Assembly: GCF_001545035.1 (NCBI RefSeq)
Contig: NZ_FCOJ02000061.1
Span: 1-43,044, forward strand
Source of the DNA: Caballeronia glebae
GTDB lineage: Bacteria > Pseudomonadota > Gammaproteobacteria > Burkholderiales > Burkholderiaceae
Direction of reading: 5' to 3'
DNA: 43,044 bases
The notes under the pieces are model-generated. The model worked only from the letters and a program-made list of their open reading frames with translations. It ran no database searches and had not been told where the DNA came from. A program made the position numbers and the translations under genes. Below are positions 7,297 to 14,701 of this stretch, in pieces (position 1 is the stretch's first letter; the number at the start of each line of letters is the position of its first letter).

Positions 7297-7830
7297 CTAG
7301 TGCCAGTGGCGCGCGAGCGGGCCGTCCTCCCCGGCGACGGGATCGCTTCTCGGAAACGGCAATTCTTCCATCGCGATCCGCTCCTGCTCGCTGATCGCTT
7401 CGCGCCTGATATCCCATTGCTGCCCCGGCGGATAAGCGCCGACCACCTGAAACCGCCGGCCCGCCGTTAGCAGGCAATGGCCGGTGCCGGCGGGCAGAAC
7501 GAGCACGTCGCCGGCGCTGATCGCGATCACGCGGCCGTGCGGGCCGCCGAGAATCAATTCGGCATCGCCCGATGCAATGCCGAGCGCCTCATGCGCGGTC
7601 GAATGGAAATGGTGATAGTCGAAAACGCCGTCGCGCCATTGCGGCGGCCAGCCGTTCTGCGCGAACAGGGCTTCGAAACGCCCGGCGAGATCGGCGGTTT
7701 TCGGATCGATCGCGGCGTGCCACACGAGCACGGGCAGGCGCGTATTGTTCGGCACCCAGCCATTGGGCGGCAGCATGAAATGCTCGCAGCGGGCGTGTTG
7801 CGACAGCAAGCTTACGGTTTGCTCGGCCAT
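7297..7830 (-). CDS. Cupin-domain protein
   Basis: This 177-residue soluble protein has a single cupin barrel. The metal-site motif is FDYHHFHSTAHEALGIASG (about 69-87), with candidate ligands in the HHFH...HE cluster. The second conserved cupin block is GDVLVLPAGTGH (about 107-118), with a terminal His. Small cupins of this type are often annotated as cupin-fold metalloproteins or sugar/acid isomerases; no substrate can be assigned. Its SD sequence GGAG lies inside a 13-pair hairpin directly upstream of ATG, so translation may be controlled by RNA folding. It is third on the minus strand after two Tyr/Pro-rich exported protein genes. Confidence 0.9.
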   Translation of the reverse strand: MAEQTVSLLSQHARCEHFMLPPNGWVPNNTRLPVLVWHAAIDPKTADLAGRFEALFAQNGWPPQWRDGVFDYHHFHSTAHEALGIASGDAELILGGPHGRVIAISAGDVLVLPAGTGHCLLTAGRRFQVVGAYPPGQQWDIRREAISEQERIAMEELPFPRSDPVAGEDGPLARHWH

Positions 7831-7866
7831 GTTGCGCTTCTCCGGAAGAGTTGGAGAAAGCGCAGC
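7831..7866 (-). promoter_or_regulatory. Hairpin sequestering the cupin gene ribosome-binding site
   Basis: In the minus-strand RNA, GCTGCGCTTTCTCC (7866-7853) pairs with GGAGAAGCGCAAC (7843-7831) around a 9-base loop, with one bulged base and one wobble pair. The 3' arm contains the GGAG site and ends immediately before the ATG at 7830. It may act as a translational switch. It could instead serve as the terminator of the lipoprotein gene that ends at 7900. Confidence 0.55.
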
Positions 7867-7899
7867 AACGGGCGTTCCAGTGGCGTCCGGCGCGCGCCT

Positions 7900-8154
7900 T
7901 CAATGGCCGTGCCAGTGACCTCCGCCGCCAGAAAAGCCGATGCCGAGCGAAACCGACGGCACCGCGTAATATCCCGGCCCATACGCATAACCGTAAGCCG
8001 GCGCGTAGCCATATGCCGGCGCAGGCGCGGGCGCATAGCCGTAGGGCGGCGCGTAGACGCAACCGCCGAGACCCGCCGCCAGCACGAGCGCGACAGGCGC
8101 GATCAGCGAGCGCCCAAGGCGCGCCGTGTTTCGAGTTCGAGAAGAATTTCTCAT
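7900..8154 (-). CDS. Small Tyr/Pro-rich lipoprotein
   Basis: This 84-residue protein has a lipoprotein signal peptide with lipobox LGGC (C32), after a basic N-terminus and a hydrophobic stretch (LIAPVALVLAAG). The mature part is low complexity: repeats of YGYAPAPA/YGYAPAYG and a C-terminal Gly-rich GIGFSGGGGHWHGH. Burkholderia genomes hold many such short lipoproteins, and no function is established. The start has a GAGAGGGG site. It follows the related exported gene by 30 bp and is probably cotranscribed with it. The His-rich tail could bind metal, which is speculation. Confidence 0.88.
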   Translation of the reverse strand: MRNSSRTRNTARLGRSLIAPVALVLAAGLGGCVYAPPYGYAPAPAPAYGYAPAYGYAYGPGYYAVPSVSLGIGFSGGGGHWHGH

Positions 8155-8184
8155 GATGATGCCCCTCTCCCGCTTCGCTCCGGC

Positions 8185-8532
8185 TTACCAGTGGCGATAG
8201 CCGTAATAGCCGCCGTGACGCGCATACCCGTCGCGGCGTCCCCAATAACGATAACCATCCCAGTAACGGTCCCCGTGCCAGCCCACGACAACCACGGGCG
8301 CGGGCGCGACCATGACCGGCGCCGGCTGATACATGACGGGCGGCGGCTGATACGCGACCGGCGGCGGCGGCGGCGCATAGACGGGCATCGGTGCCGCGTA
8401 CACCGGCGCGGCATAAACCGGCGCAACGGGAATCCCCACATTGATGCCAAAACTCACGCCCGCCGTCGCCGCTTCGCAAGCGAGGCCCGCCGACAACGCG
8501 ATACCGATCCCGACCAAGGCCCTCACGTTCAT
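8185..8532 (-). CDS. Exported Pro/Tyr-rich low-complexity protein
   Basis: This 115-residue protein begins with a signal peptide (MNVRALVGIGIALSAGLACE, cleavage after AATA). The mature chain has Pro/Val/Tyr-rich repeats (APVYAAPVYAAP, PPPPPVAYQPPPV) and ends in an aromatic, basic tail (RYWDGYRYWGRRDGY, GYYGYRHW). This pattern is common among small envelope proteins of Burkholderiales with no assigned role. The ATG at 8532 has GAGGAAG just upstream. The frame remains open to 8598 without a better start. It is likely first in a short minus-strand unit with the lipoprotein and perhaps the cupin. Confidence 0.87.
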   Translation of the reverse strand: MNVRALVGIGIALSAGLACEAATAGVSFGINVGIPVAPVYAAPVYAAPMPVYAPPPPPVAYQPPPVMYQPAPVMVAPAPVVVVGWHGDRYWDGYRYWGRRDGYARHGGYYGYRHW

Positions 8533-8765
8533 TTCTTCCTCTTCTGATAAGGCCGTCATGAAGACCGCGATGCGATCCTGGATGCCATGCGCGGCCATGA
8601 ATCCATCGTAGCCGCGCCCGTTGCGCGCTGAGTTACAAGCCCTGTAACAGATGTGAATCCTGAAATGATCGCGCGCAAACGCATGCGAGGCCGCCTCGGC
8701 TGCAGGTTGCGCACTCTTGCACCGCCGTGGGATAGTTCCGGCTTCGTGAAACGGATGGCGGCACG

Positions 8766-9683
8766 ATGGATTTGTTGCGAAGCATGAGAATCTTTGCGCG
8801 CGTGGCGGAAGCGGCCAGCTTCACCGCCGCGGCGCAGCAAATGGACGTCACGACGGCGCAGGCGTCGCGGGCCGTCACCGAACTCGAAACGCATCTGCGC
8901 ACGCGGCTTCTGAATCGCACGACGCGCCGCGTCGCACTCACCGATGCCGGCAACCGCTATCTCACCCGCTGCAAGGAAGTGCTCGAACTCGTCGATCTCT
9001 CCGAGGCCGAGGCGAGCAACGCGCAAGTGTCGCCGACGGGCGTGCTGCGCATGCACGCGCCGATCACCTTCGGCCAGCACTACGTGGTGCCCGCGCTCAC
9101 GCGTTATCTGGAAGAACATCCGCTGGTGCGCGTCGAGCTGACGCTTTCGCAACATATCCCGGACATGCTCGACGAAGGTTTCGACGTCTTCCTGCAAGTC
9201 ACCACGTCCACGCTGCCCGACTCCGCGCTCGTCTCCACGAAAATCTGCTCGATGCCGAGCGTGCTGTGCGCGTCGCCCGGCTATCTGAAACGGGCGGGCA
9301 CGCCGCAGCGCATCGAGGACCTGACGAAGCACGCCTGCCTGCAACTCGTGACGACGTTTTTCCCCGTCGACCAATGGATCTTCGAGGGTCCGCGCGGTCC
9401 GGTCCAGGTGGATCTCGACCCGGGCCGCCTGCGCGTGAATTCCGCCGACGCGCTCGCCGTGGCGCTGTCGAACGGTCTCGGCATCGCGCCGCTGCCGATG
9501 CTCTCCGCGCTGCCGTGGCTGCATAGCGGCGCGCTCGTGCGCGTGCTGCCCGAGTGGCAACTCCAGACGATGACCATCTACGCGATGTACGCGTCGCGCC
9601 AATACCTCGATGCGAAGATCCGGACCTGGATCACGTTCCTGCGCGAATTCGTCGAAGGCACGCTCGCGAGCGAAGCGGTCTGA
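8766..9683 (+). CDS. LysR-family transcriptional regulator
   Basis: This 305-residue protein has the LysR N-terminal winged helix-turn-helix (about 1-60: MRIFARVAEAASFTAAAQQM, then QASRAVTELETHL and LLNRTTRRVALTDAG) and a periplasmic-binding-like effector domain (about 90-295). It should bind DNA as a tetramer and respond to a small ligand. It lies upstream of the TpsA operon on the same strand (188-bp gap) and is divergent from the exported Pro/Tyr-rich gene. Either could be a target; LysR proteins most often act on a divergent neighbour. The ribosome-binding site is weak, but the start agrees with the conserved family N-terminus. Confidence 0.94.
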   Translation: MDLLRSMRIFARVAEAASFTAAAQQMDVTTAQASRAVTELETHLRTRLLNRTTRRVALTDAGNRYLTRCKEVLELVDLSEAEASNAQVSPTGVLRMHAPITFGQHYVVPALTRYLEEHPLVRVELTLSQHIPDMLDEGFDVFLQVTTSTLPDSALVSTKICSMPSVLCASPGYLKRAGTPQRIEDLTKHACLQLVTTFFPVDQWIFEGPRGPVQVDLDPGRLRVNSADALAVALSNGLGIAPLPMLSALPWLHSGALVRVLPEWQLQTMTIYAMYASRQYLDAKIRTWITFLREFVEGTLASEAV

Positions 9684-9871
9684 TCGTCGGATAACAATCG
9701 CATTCCTAATACAAAATGCGTTCTTTGGTGCGTCAGCGAACGCACGCGGACGGCGCTTGCGAACGTTCCCTAAACGCGTAGTTGCATGCATGATTCGGAA
9801 CACTAAACTGCTTGATGGTGCGCCTGCATCTCGTCACGACGATGCACCGCAACAGAAAGGAGTCGTCCGAC

Positions 9872-12202
9872 ATGAACAAGACTCTGCGCGCGAGCACCGC
9901 GTCCCCCGTGCTACGGCTCTGCACCGCCACGCTCATCGCCACGGCCTTCGCGCATGCGCGCGCGGAGCCGACCGGCGCGCGCGTCGTCGCCGGTTCCGGC
10001 TCGGTGACGAGCACGGGCGCGAATACGACGATTCAGCAGAACAGCGGCCGCCTCGCCATCGACTGGCACTCGTTCAACACGCGCTCCGGCGAATCCGTCA
10101 CGTTTAATCAGCCGGGCGCGAATTCGATCGCGCTCAACCGTGTCGTCGGGCCGCGGCCAACGGCGTTCTTCGGCAAGCTCGACGCGAACGGACAGGTGTT
10201 CATCGTCAATCCGGCCGGCGTGATCTTCGGGCCGGGCGCGCAGGTGAATGTCGGCGGATTGCTGGCGTCGACGCTCGGTTTGTCGACCAGCGACTTCATG
10301 AGCGGCCACTACACTTTCGCGGGCGACGGGCGCTGGCATCGGCATCGTCACGATGAAGGCGCGGCGGTCGTCAATCTCGGCACGATCACGAGCGCGCCCG
10401 GCGGCTATGTCGCGCTGATCGGCGCGCGCGCGATCAACGCCGGCACGATCGACTCGCCCGGCGGTTTCGCGGCGCTCGCGGCGGGAGAACGGATCGCGGT
10501 GACGCTGGGCGATCACAGCATGATCGGTTTGTCGGTGGAGCGCGGCGCGCTCAATGCGCTCGCCGCCAATCACGGACTGATTCAGGCCGATGGCGGTCAG
10601 GCATGGCTCGCCGCGAGCGCCGAGGACGCGCTCTTCGCCAATGTCGTGAACAACACGGGCATCGTCCGGGCGCGCAGCGCCTCGAACCAGAACGGCGTGA
10701 TCCGGCTCGTCGCGGATACGGGCGTCGTGCAGGTCGGCGGCACGCTCGACGCGTCCGCGCCCAATGGCGGCAACGGCGGCGTGATCGAGACTGCGGGCAC
10801 GCAGGTGCGCGTCGCGCCCGATGCGCAGGTCACGACGGCGGCGGCCTCGGGACAAACCGGGACGTGGCGCATCGCGAGCGACTTCGCGGCGCTCGTCGGC
10901 GGCGACGACGCCTTCGGCCAGCGCTTCGGCACGATTCGAAGCGCGACGCTTTCGCGCGTGCTCGAATCGACCAACGTGGCGATCAGCGCCGCATCGCCGC
11001 CGGGATTCGAGCCGTTCGGTTTCGTGCTGATCGACGGCCCGGTCGCGTGGAGCGGCGTCAACACGCTTTCGCTCGCGGCGCAAAGCGGCATCCGGCTCGA
11101 TGCGTCGATCAGCGCGCCGCGCGGCACGCTCGCGATGACGACGGGCGGCACGGCCACGCACCAGGCGCCCATCGAAGCGGCCAATGTCGCGCTGCAGGGC
11201 GGCGCTGCGAGCTATCGGCTGACGAACGCCGGCAATCGCATCGGCAGGCTGGCGGCCAGCGCCGGCTCGGTTGCCGTCGTGAATGGCGCGCCGCTCGTTA
11301 TCGGCAGCGTGGCGGGCTTGTCGGGCATTTCGGCGAGCGGCGCGGTGACGCTCACGGCGCCTTCGCTCACGCTCGCCGCGCCCATTGCGAGCCGCGCGAG
11401 CGGCACGGCCATCACGCTCGCCGCCACGACCTTCGCCAATCGCGCGGGCGCACAGGCGCTGTCCGCGCCCAACGGCCGCTGGCTCGTCTACTCCGACGCC
11501 CCCGACGCCGACACCTTCGGCGGCCTGCAAAGCGGCAACCTCGCCATTTGGGGCGACGCCTACACCGGCGGCGCGGATGCGCGCGCGGCGTCGGCATCGG
11601 GCAACCGTTTCGCGTTCAATGCGCTGCAGCAAGTCACGCTAACGGCGATCAACATCGACGTGCCGTTCGAAACGCCGCGCACGCTCGGACCGAACGACGT
11701 CACGATCGCGCTGCGCTACAACGGCGCGAACTACGGCAACGCATTCGCCGACAGCCCGGCGATCCACGAGCCGTTCGTCTTCACGGTGACGAGCACGGGC
11801 GCGGCCCCGGGCGCGGCGATCGGCACTTACGCGATCACGATCACCGCGGCGGGCGGTCCCACGGGCTACAAAATCACGACGCAAGGCGGCACGCTGCGCG
11901 TCGCCGGCCCGCCAGCGCCGCCGCCCGCGCAGCCGGTGACTCCGATCACGCCAATTACGCCGGTCACGCCGGTCACGCCGATTACGCCGGAAACCCCGCC
12001 CACGATCATCACGACCGCCGCGACGCTTCCCGGCATTCTCGATTCGGTGCGCACCGACGCGGCCAATCCCGCGCCGCTCGCCAGCCCGACGCCGGGCCTT
12101 CAGCCGGAGTCCGCGCCGCTCGTGCAGCAGCGCACCGATTCGACGAGCGACGGCAGCCGTTTGCCGGACGACGCATGGCCCGGTCACGTATGCCGCATGT
12201 AA
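9872..12202 (+). CDS. TpsA-like secreted protein with filamentous-haemagglutinin N-terminal (TPS) domain
   Basis: This 776-residue protein begins with a signal peptide (about 1-31, ending AHARA). The TPS secretion domain follows (about 32-260), with GRLAIDWHSFN, GANSIALNRVVG and VFIVNPAGVIFGPGAQVN, where the canonical NPNG motif reads NPAG. A beta-helix-like region continues to about 580. Residues about 590-680 resemble an MBG-type beta-sandwich (LGPNDVTIALRYNGANYGN). A P-x-T repeat linker spans 688-708 and a disordered tail follows. It is small for a TpsA adhesin. The start has AAAGGAG upstream. The TpsB gene overlaps its 3' end by 28 bp, so the two form a classic two-partner secretion pair. 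It is exported by Sec and then crosses the outer membrane through TpsB. Adhesin, exopolymer-binding or toxin activity cannot be separated by eye; no toxin domain is visible. Confidence 0.92.
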   Translation: MNKTLRASTASPVLRLCTATLIATAFAHARAEPTGARVVAGSGSVTSTGANTTIQQNSGRLAIDWHSFNTRSGESVTFNQPGANSIALNRVVGPRPTAFFGKLDANGQVFIVNPAGVIFGPGAQVNVGGLLASTLGLSTSDFMSGHYTFAGDGRWHRHRHDEGAAVVNLGTITSAPGGYVALIGARAINAGTIDSPGGFAALAAGERIAVTLGDHSMIGLSVERGALNALAANHGLIQADGGQAWLAASAEDALFANVVNNTGIVRARSASNQNGVIRLVADTGVVQVGGTLDASAPNGGNGGVIETAGTQVRVAPDAQVTTAAASGQTGTWRIASDFAALVGGDDAFGQRFGTIRSATLSRVLESTNVAISAASPPGFEPFGFVLIDGPVAWSGVNTLSLAAQSGIRLDASISAPRGTLAMTTGGTATHQAPIEAANVALQGGAASYRLTNAGNRIGRLAASAGSVAVVNGAPLVIGSVAGLSGISASGAVTLTAPSLTLAAPIASRASGTAITLAATTFANRAGAQALSAPNGRWLVYSDAPDADTFGGLQSGNLAIWGDAYTGGADARAASASGNRFAFNALQQVTLTAINIDVPFETPRTLGPNDVTIALRYNGANYGNAFADSPAIHEPFVFTVTSTGAAPGAAIGTYAITITAAGGPTGYKITTQGGTLRVAGPPAPPPAQPVTPITPITPVTPVTPITPETPPTIITTAATLPGILDSVRTDAANPAPLASPTPGLQPESAPLVQQRTDSTSDGSRLPDDAWPGHVCRM
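11933..11995 (+). repeat. Seven 9-bp tandem units encoding P-x-T repeats in TpsA
   Basis: Seven consecutive in-frame 9-bp units of the form CCG-NNN-ACG (with variants) encode PVT PIT PIT PVT PVT PIT PET. Units share most bases, so copy number could change by slippage without a frameshift. It forms a stiff Pro/Thr linker before the C-terminal tail. Confidence 0.85.
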
Positions 12203-13938
12203 GACCCAAGCGCGTGCAACGCTTCGGGCCCCGCCAACGACGCCGCAGCAGCGCGTCGCGCCGGCTCGCCGTGCTGTTCGCGCTCGTCGCAGCGACGTCG
12301 CGCGACATGCGCGATGCGCACGCCCAGACGCTGCCGAACGCGGGCAGCATCCTGCGCGAACAGCAGCAGCAAGCGCCCGCGCCCGTGCCGCCTTCCGACC
12401 TGCGCCTGAACGTGACGCCCGCGCCCGAGCGAGCGCCCGTCGCAGGCGATGCGGGCGGCATCCGCTTCGAGGTGAAGGGCTTCGAATTCACCGGCAACAC
12501 GCTCTTTCCCGCCGCCGAGCTGCTCGATGCCGTGCGTCCGTTCATCGGTCCGGCGCGATCGCTCGACGATCTCGAAAGCGCGGCCGATCGCGTGAGCGCG
12601 TTCTATCGGCGGCACGGCTATCTGGTCGCGCGGGCTTACGTGCCGCCGCAGCAGATCGAGGGCGGCGTCGTGCGCATCGCGGTGAGCGAGGGGCGTTACG
12701 GGCGCATTGACATCGACAATCGGTCGCGCACGCGCGATGCGGTCGTCGCGCGCTTTTTCGGCGCGCTCAAGTCCGGCGACGTGATCGACGAGCACGCCCT
12801 CACCCGCGCCACGCTGCTCGCGCAGGACGCGGCCGGCACGACGGGCGCGAACGCGACGATCTCGCCGGGGCTGCTGCCCGGCACGTCCGACATGACGCTG
12901 CTCGTGCCGACGGCGCGGCCCCTGTCCGGCAGCGTGCAGGCCGACAACTACGGCCAGACGACGACCGGCACCGCGCGTCTCATCGGCGCGTTGCAATGGA
13001 ACAATCCGCTCGGCATCGGCGACCAGTTGGGCGCGCGGCTGCTCGGCTCGATCACCGGGCAGTTCTACGGCAACATCGGCTACACGGTGCCGGTCGGCGG
13101 CAGCGGGCTCGCGTGGGGCATCGGCTACACGCGCTCGACGTATTCGGTCGGCGGCCAGTTCGACGATCTCGACGCCTACGGCAGCGCCAACGTCTTCTCG
13201 ACGTTTTTCAGCTATGCGCTCCTGCGCTCGCCGGCGGCGAACGTGTATACGACGCTCGGCTACGATCACAAGCTGCTGTCGGATCACCTGGGCGCGTTCG
13301 ATTCCGTGAGCGACAAGACGAGCGACGTCGGACGCATCGGGCTTTCAGGCAATGTCACGCTCGAAAAAAGCATCACGACCTTCGACACGAGCATCCAGCA
13401 AGGCAATCTGCGCTTCAAGTCGCCGTTGCCGGAACAGGTCGCGGCGCAGATCGCCGGTTCGTTCACGAAGTTCGTGTTCGCCGTGACGCACACGCAGGTG
13501 CTCGGCGATCAGGCCAACGGCACGCAGCTCTACGTCTCTCTGAACGGCCAGACGAGCTCGCGCAATCTCGATTCGTCCGAGCAGATTTCGCTCGGCGGCC
13601 CCTATGCGGTGCGCGCCTATGCAACCGGCGACGCGCCCGTCGACGAAGCGTATATCGCGACTATCGAAGTGCGGCAGACGATCAGGCAATCGCTCGTGCC
13701 CGTGCTCGTCACGCTGGCCGCCTTCGTCGATACCGCCGACGGCAAGATCGTCGCGCATCCGCTCGTCGCCGGCAGCGATCACGTGCGGCTCTCGGGACTG
13801 GGCGTCGGCGCGACCTTCGCCGCGCCGCACGAATTTTTGCTTTCGATGTCGTATGCGCACACGCTCGGTTACGTGCCTTCGACGCTCGGCACCGGCCACG
13901 CGAACCGCTTCTGGATCGCGCTCACGAAATCCTTCTGA
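12175..13938 (+). CDS. TpsB/ShlB/FhaC-family outer-membrane transporter
   Basis: This protein (587 residues from the ATG at 12175; 582 from 12190) is the Omp85-superfamily partner of TpsA. After a basic leader and signal sequence (LAVLFALVAATS, ending AHAQ) comes a Pro/Gln-rich linker. POTRA domains follow, about 95-250 (FEVKGFEFTGNTLFPAAEL, FYRRHGYLVARAYVPPQ, GVVRIAVSEGRYG). A 16-strand barrel follows to the C-terminal Phe (WIALTKSF). The barrel L6 motif, usually VRGY/F, reads VRAY in GGPYAVRAYATG. The start overlaps the end of tpsA, implying translational coupling. FecR follows 8 bp downstream. Its job is to recognise the TPS domain in the periplasm and export TpsA without ATP. Confidence 0.93.
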   Translation: MARSRMPHVRPKRVQRFGPRQRRRSSASRRLAVLFALVAATSRDMRDAHAQTLPNAGSILREQQQQAPAPVPPSDLRLNVTPAPERAPVAGDAGGIRFEVKGFEFTGNTLFPAAELLDAVRPFIGPARSLDDLESAADRVSAFYRRHGYLVARAYVPPQQIEGGVVRIAVSEGRYGRIDIDNRSRTRDAVVARFFGALKSGDVIDEHALTRATLLAQDAAGTTGANATISPGLLPGTSDMTLLVPTARPLSGSVQADNYGQTTTGTARLIGALQWNNPLGIGDQLGARLLGSITGQFYGNIGYTVPVGGSGLAWGIGYTRSTYSVGGQFDDLDAYGSANVFSTFFSYALLRSPAANVYTTLGYDHKLLSDHLGAFDSVSDKTSDVGRIGLSGNVTLEKSITTFDTSIQQGNLRFKSPLPEQVAAQIAGSFTKFVFAVTHTQVLGDQANGTQLYVSLNGQTSSRNLDSSEQISLGGPYAVRAYATGDAPVDEAYIATIEVRQTIRQSLVPVLVTLAAFVDTADGKIVAHPLVAGSDHVRLSGLGVGATFAAPHEFLLSMSYAHTLGYVPSTLGTGHANRFWIALTKSF

Positions 13939-13946
13939 AACCGATC

Positions 13947-14603
13947 ATGACGCGCGTCCGACGACTTCTTCTCTTCCTCTTTCTGGCGATCAGCGCGCGC
14001 GCCGCGTCGAACGCGTCGGCCGAACCCGTCGCGACGATCACGGCGCTCGTCGGCAACGTCGCGATTCAATCGGCGGGCGGCGCGCAGCGCGTGGCGGCGG
14101 TGGGCGGCGGCATCGACAACGGCGACACGGTGCAAACCGGCGTCGCGTCTGAGATCGTGATGATCTTCACCGACAAGCAACGCGTGTATCTGAAGCCCGG
14201 CTCGGTGTTACGCGTGGACGATTTCCATTACGCGGCGGGCGCGCCGCAGGAAGACCGCAGCTTTCTGTCGCTCGTGAAAGGCGGTTTGCGCGCCGTCGAC
14301 GGACTCGTCGCGAAGGAAGGCAAGCCGGAGAACTATCGCGTGAAGACGGCGACCTCGACCATCGGCATACGCGGCACCGAATATTCCGTCACCGATTGCG
14401 CGAATCCGGAACCCGGCGCGAACGCGGATTGCAAAGGCGATCAGATCGTCGTCTACGACGGGCAGATCGTCGTGATCAATCAGGTCGACAGGCAGATCGT
14501 GCGCGCGGGCGAAGGCGCGATCGTCGTGAGTCCGCGCTTGCCGTTCGGCGTGCTGCCGGCATCGCGCGTCACGCCGGTTTTGCCGTCGGCGGCGTGCCGT
14601 TAG
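13947..14603 (+). CDS. Exported FecR-domain protein
   Basis: This 218-residue protein has a signal peptide (MTRVRRLLLFLFLAISARAA, then SNASA) and a FecR-type beta-rich domain (about 30-165). It runs from VATITALVGNVAIQSAG through NGDTVQTGVASEIVMIFTD to VKTATSTIGIRGTEYSV. Classical FecR is a membrane-spanning anti-sigma regulator; this form has no C-terminal membrane helix and no sigma factor gene nearby. It is therefore probably a periplasmic binding or structural protein. A pair of cysteines (CANPEPGANADC) could form a disulfide. The gene begins 8 bp after tpsB. FecR-domain proteins next to CHASE2 proteins are a recurrent combination in bacteria, as far as I recall. A partnership with the CHASE2 cyclase downstream is likely but inferred. 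Confidence 0.9.
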   Translation: MTRVRRLLLFLFLAISARAASNASAEPVATITALVGNVAIQSAGGAQRVAAVGGGIDNGDTVQTGVASEIVMIFTDKQRVYLKPGSVLRVDDFHYAAGAPQEDRSFLSLVKGGLRAVDGLVAKEGKPENYRVKTATSTIGIRGTEYSVTDCANPEPGANADCKGDQIVVYDGQIVVINQVDRQIVRAGEGAIVVSPRLPFGVLPASRVTPVLPSAACR

Positions 14604-14614
14604 CGATCGCGGCG

Positions 14615-14701
14615 ATGAGCGAGAACGCGAGCCGCGACGCGGACATCATTCGGGCACCGCGTCTGCACGCGGCGAACGAGCCGATCCGGATCGCGCGATG
14701 A
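14615..14701 (+). CDS. Possible 28-residue leader ORF coupled to cyclase
   Basis: An ATG at 14615 opens a short frame (MSENASRDADIIRAPRLHAA, then NEPIRIAR) whose TGA overlaps the cyclase ATG as ATGA. It fills the only sizeable gap in the operon (fecR to cyclase, 94 bp). The cyclase start itself has no good ribosome-binding site, so coupling through this reading frame is plausible. No strong ribosome-binding site precedes the short frame either. It may be spurious. Confidence 0.25.
   Translation: MSENASRDADIIRAPRLHAANEPIRIAR

Noticed and set aside
9911..11632. 573-codon minus-strand open frame opposite tpsA
   Set aside because: Composition of an antisense shadow; tpsA has a signal peptide and a recognisable TPS domain.
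11933..11995. Tandem units considered as a CRISPR-like array
   Set aside because: Units are 9 bp, contiguous and in frame inside a coding gene, with no spacers.
10603..12174. Long plus-strand frame upstream of and continuous with tpsB, overlapping tpsA
   Set aside because: It is Arg-rich out-of-frame reading of tpsA. The signal peptide and POTRA start only after 12175, so tpsB begins there.
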